Shown: in pieces, positions 54,650-54,782 of the stretch
How the letters are laid out: each line of letters opens with the position of its first letter
How positions within the stretch are numbered: the first letter of the stretch is position 1
Assembly: GCA_003228125.1 (NCBI GenBank)
Contig: QGNP01000007.1
Location: forward strand, 1-54,782
Reading direction: 5' to 3'
DNA from: Chloroflexota bacterium
Lineage (GTDB): Bacteria; Chloroflexota; Dehalococcoidia; UBA2979
DNA: 54,782 bases
Notes under the pieces: generated by a model
What the model saw: only the letters and a program-made list of their open reading frames with translations
What the model was told of the DNA's origin: nothing
The model's database searches: none
Translations under genes and position numbers: made by a program

Positions 54650-54782
54650 ATGAAAAAAATAATATTAAACCATAAAAAAAACGTTGCAAAAAAAGTTGTC
54701 GGTAGTACAAAAAAAACTATTGTTGCTAAACCATCTGTTGCAAAAAAAGTTGTCGGTAGTACAAAAAAAACTATTGTTGCTA
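54650..54782 (+). CDS. Start of a lysine-rich tandem-repeat protein (runs off the right edge)
   Basis: The frame opens with an ATG at 54650 (MKKIILNHKKN) and immediately enters an 18-residue repeat, VAKKVVGSTKKTIVAKPS, whose second copy is cut by the window end. The visible 44 residues are about one third lysine with no aromatic residue. Such tails occur on histone-like DNA-binding proteins, on some HU-like proteins and as N-terminal extensions of Rho or other nucleic-acid enzymes. Nothing here allows a choice. No clear ribosome-binding site is seen; an overlapping ATG four bases earlier opens only a nine-codon frame. Confidence 0.6.
   Translation, partial: MKKIILNHKKNVAKKVVGSTKKTIVAKPSVAKKVVGSTKKTIVA
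54683..54782 (+). repeat. 54-base direct tandem repeat at the right edge
   Basis: Unit 1 spans 54683-54736 and begins GTTGCAAAAAAAGTTGTCGG. Unit 2 starts at 54737 and is identical over all 46 bases visible before the window ends. Exact nucleotide identity, not only amino-acid identity, indicates recent or ongoing repeat expansion. Further copies may follow. Confidence 0.9.

Noticed and set aside
54683-54782. Possible CRISPR array at the right edge
   Set aside because: The 54-base units are directly abutting, with no variable spacers, and they keep a reading frame, so they are coding tandem repeats.

Overview
The window looks like a piece of a streamlined, AT-rich bacterial chromosome (roughly 30% GC by eye, very short gaps, many TTG starts). 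The gene content best fits the Chloroflexota, perhaps a marine SAR202/Dehalococcoidia-like lineage: a CysO-CysM-Mec type cysteine route, MurT/GatD, XdhC-family proteins, a b6-type cytochrome b/Rieske/c cluster, a four-Cys S18 and a DnaD plus DnaC-like pair. That placement is inferred from gene content recalled from memory, with no tree behind it. I see no rRNA, tRNA, CRISPR array, insertion sequence or prophage.

The left edge is probably the replication origin. The first 33 codons of dnaA are read leftward from position 100. Beyond them lies a 306-base gap with two consensus DnaA boxes in a perfect 14-bp inverted repeat and a long AT-rich tract. Most genes run rightward, away from this gap. 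The leftward ones are dnaA, pepA, gyrB-purA-(Zn-ribbon membrane protein), a Trm112-like gene and moaD-moaE.

Layout: 0.4-2.4 kb coenzyme A synthesis (coaX, coaBC); 2.4-3.9 pepA; 4.0-9.5 rpsO, pnp and lysine/DAP genes dapB-asd-dapA; 9.5-13.4 (minus) membrane protein, purA, gyrB; 13.5-17.6 trmO, ychF, two XdhC-family proteins, tatA, a metallo-beta-lactamase-fold protein; 17.7-21.7 an envelope block (murT, gatD, an M23 lipoprotein, lgt, a glutaredoxin-like gene); 21.7-26.0 a sulfur-transfer/cysteine cassette (Rrf2 regulator, cysK, carrier ending in GG, MoeB-like activator, carrier ending in GGSF, cysM, JAMM protease); 26.0-27.4 folK, a Trm112-like gene and a membrane protein; 27.5-31.5 purF-purM-purH; 31.6 a glycosyltransferase; 32.4-36.0 a respiratory cluster that starts with an unlisted 34-residue membrane protein; 36.1-36.4 two tiny desulforedoxin-like genes; 36.4-41.6 amidohydrolase, rpsU, yqeY, rplI, a PgpH-like HD phosphodiesterase; 41.6-44.5 purQ-purL; 44.7-47.7 a primosome set (dnaB, DnaD-like, tandem-ATPase loader); 47.7-48.4 moaE/moaD; 48.5-51.1 glyA and an acyl-CoA dehydrogenase; 51.2-52.3 rpsF-ssb-rpsR; 52.3-54.6 a parvulin-like membrane protein and hom; and at the right edge the start of a lysine-rich repeat protein.

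The points most worth following are the tandem-ATPase helicase loader, the two-carrier cysteine cassette, the 34-residue protein and the b6-type Cys in the respiratory cluster, the paired desulforedoxin-like genes of which one has lost its metal ligands, the origin inverted repeat, and the identical 54-base repeats at the right edge. None can be proven new from sequence reading alone.
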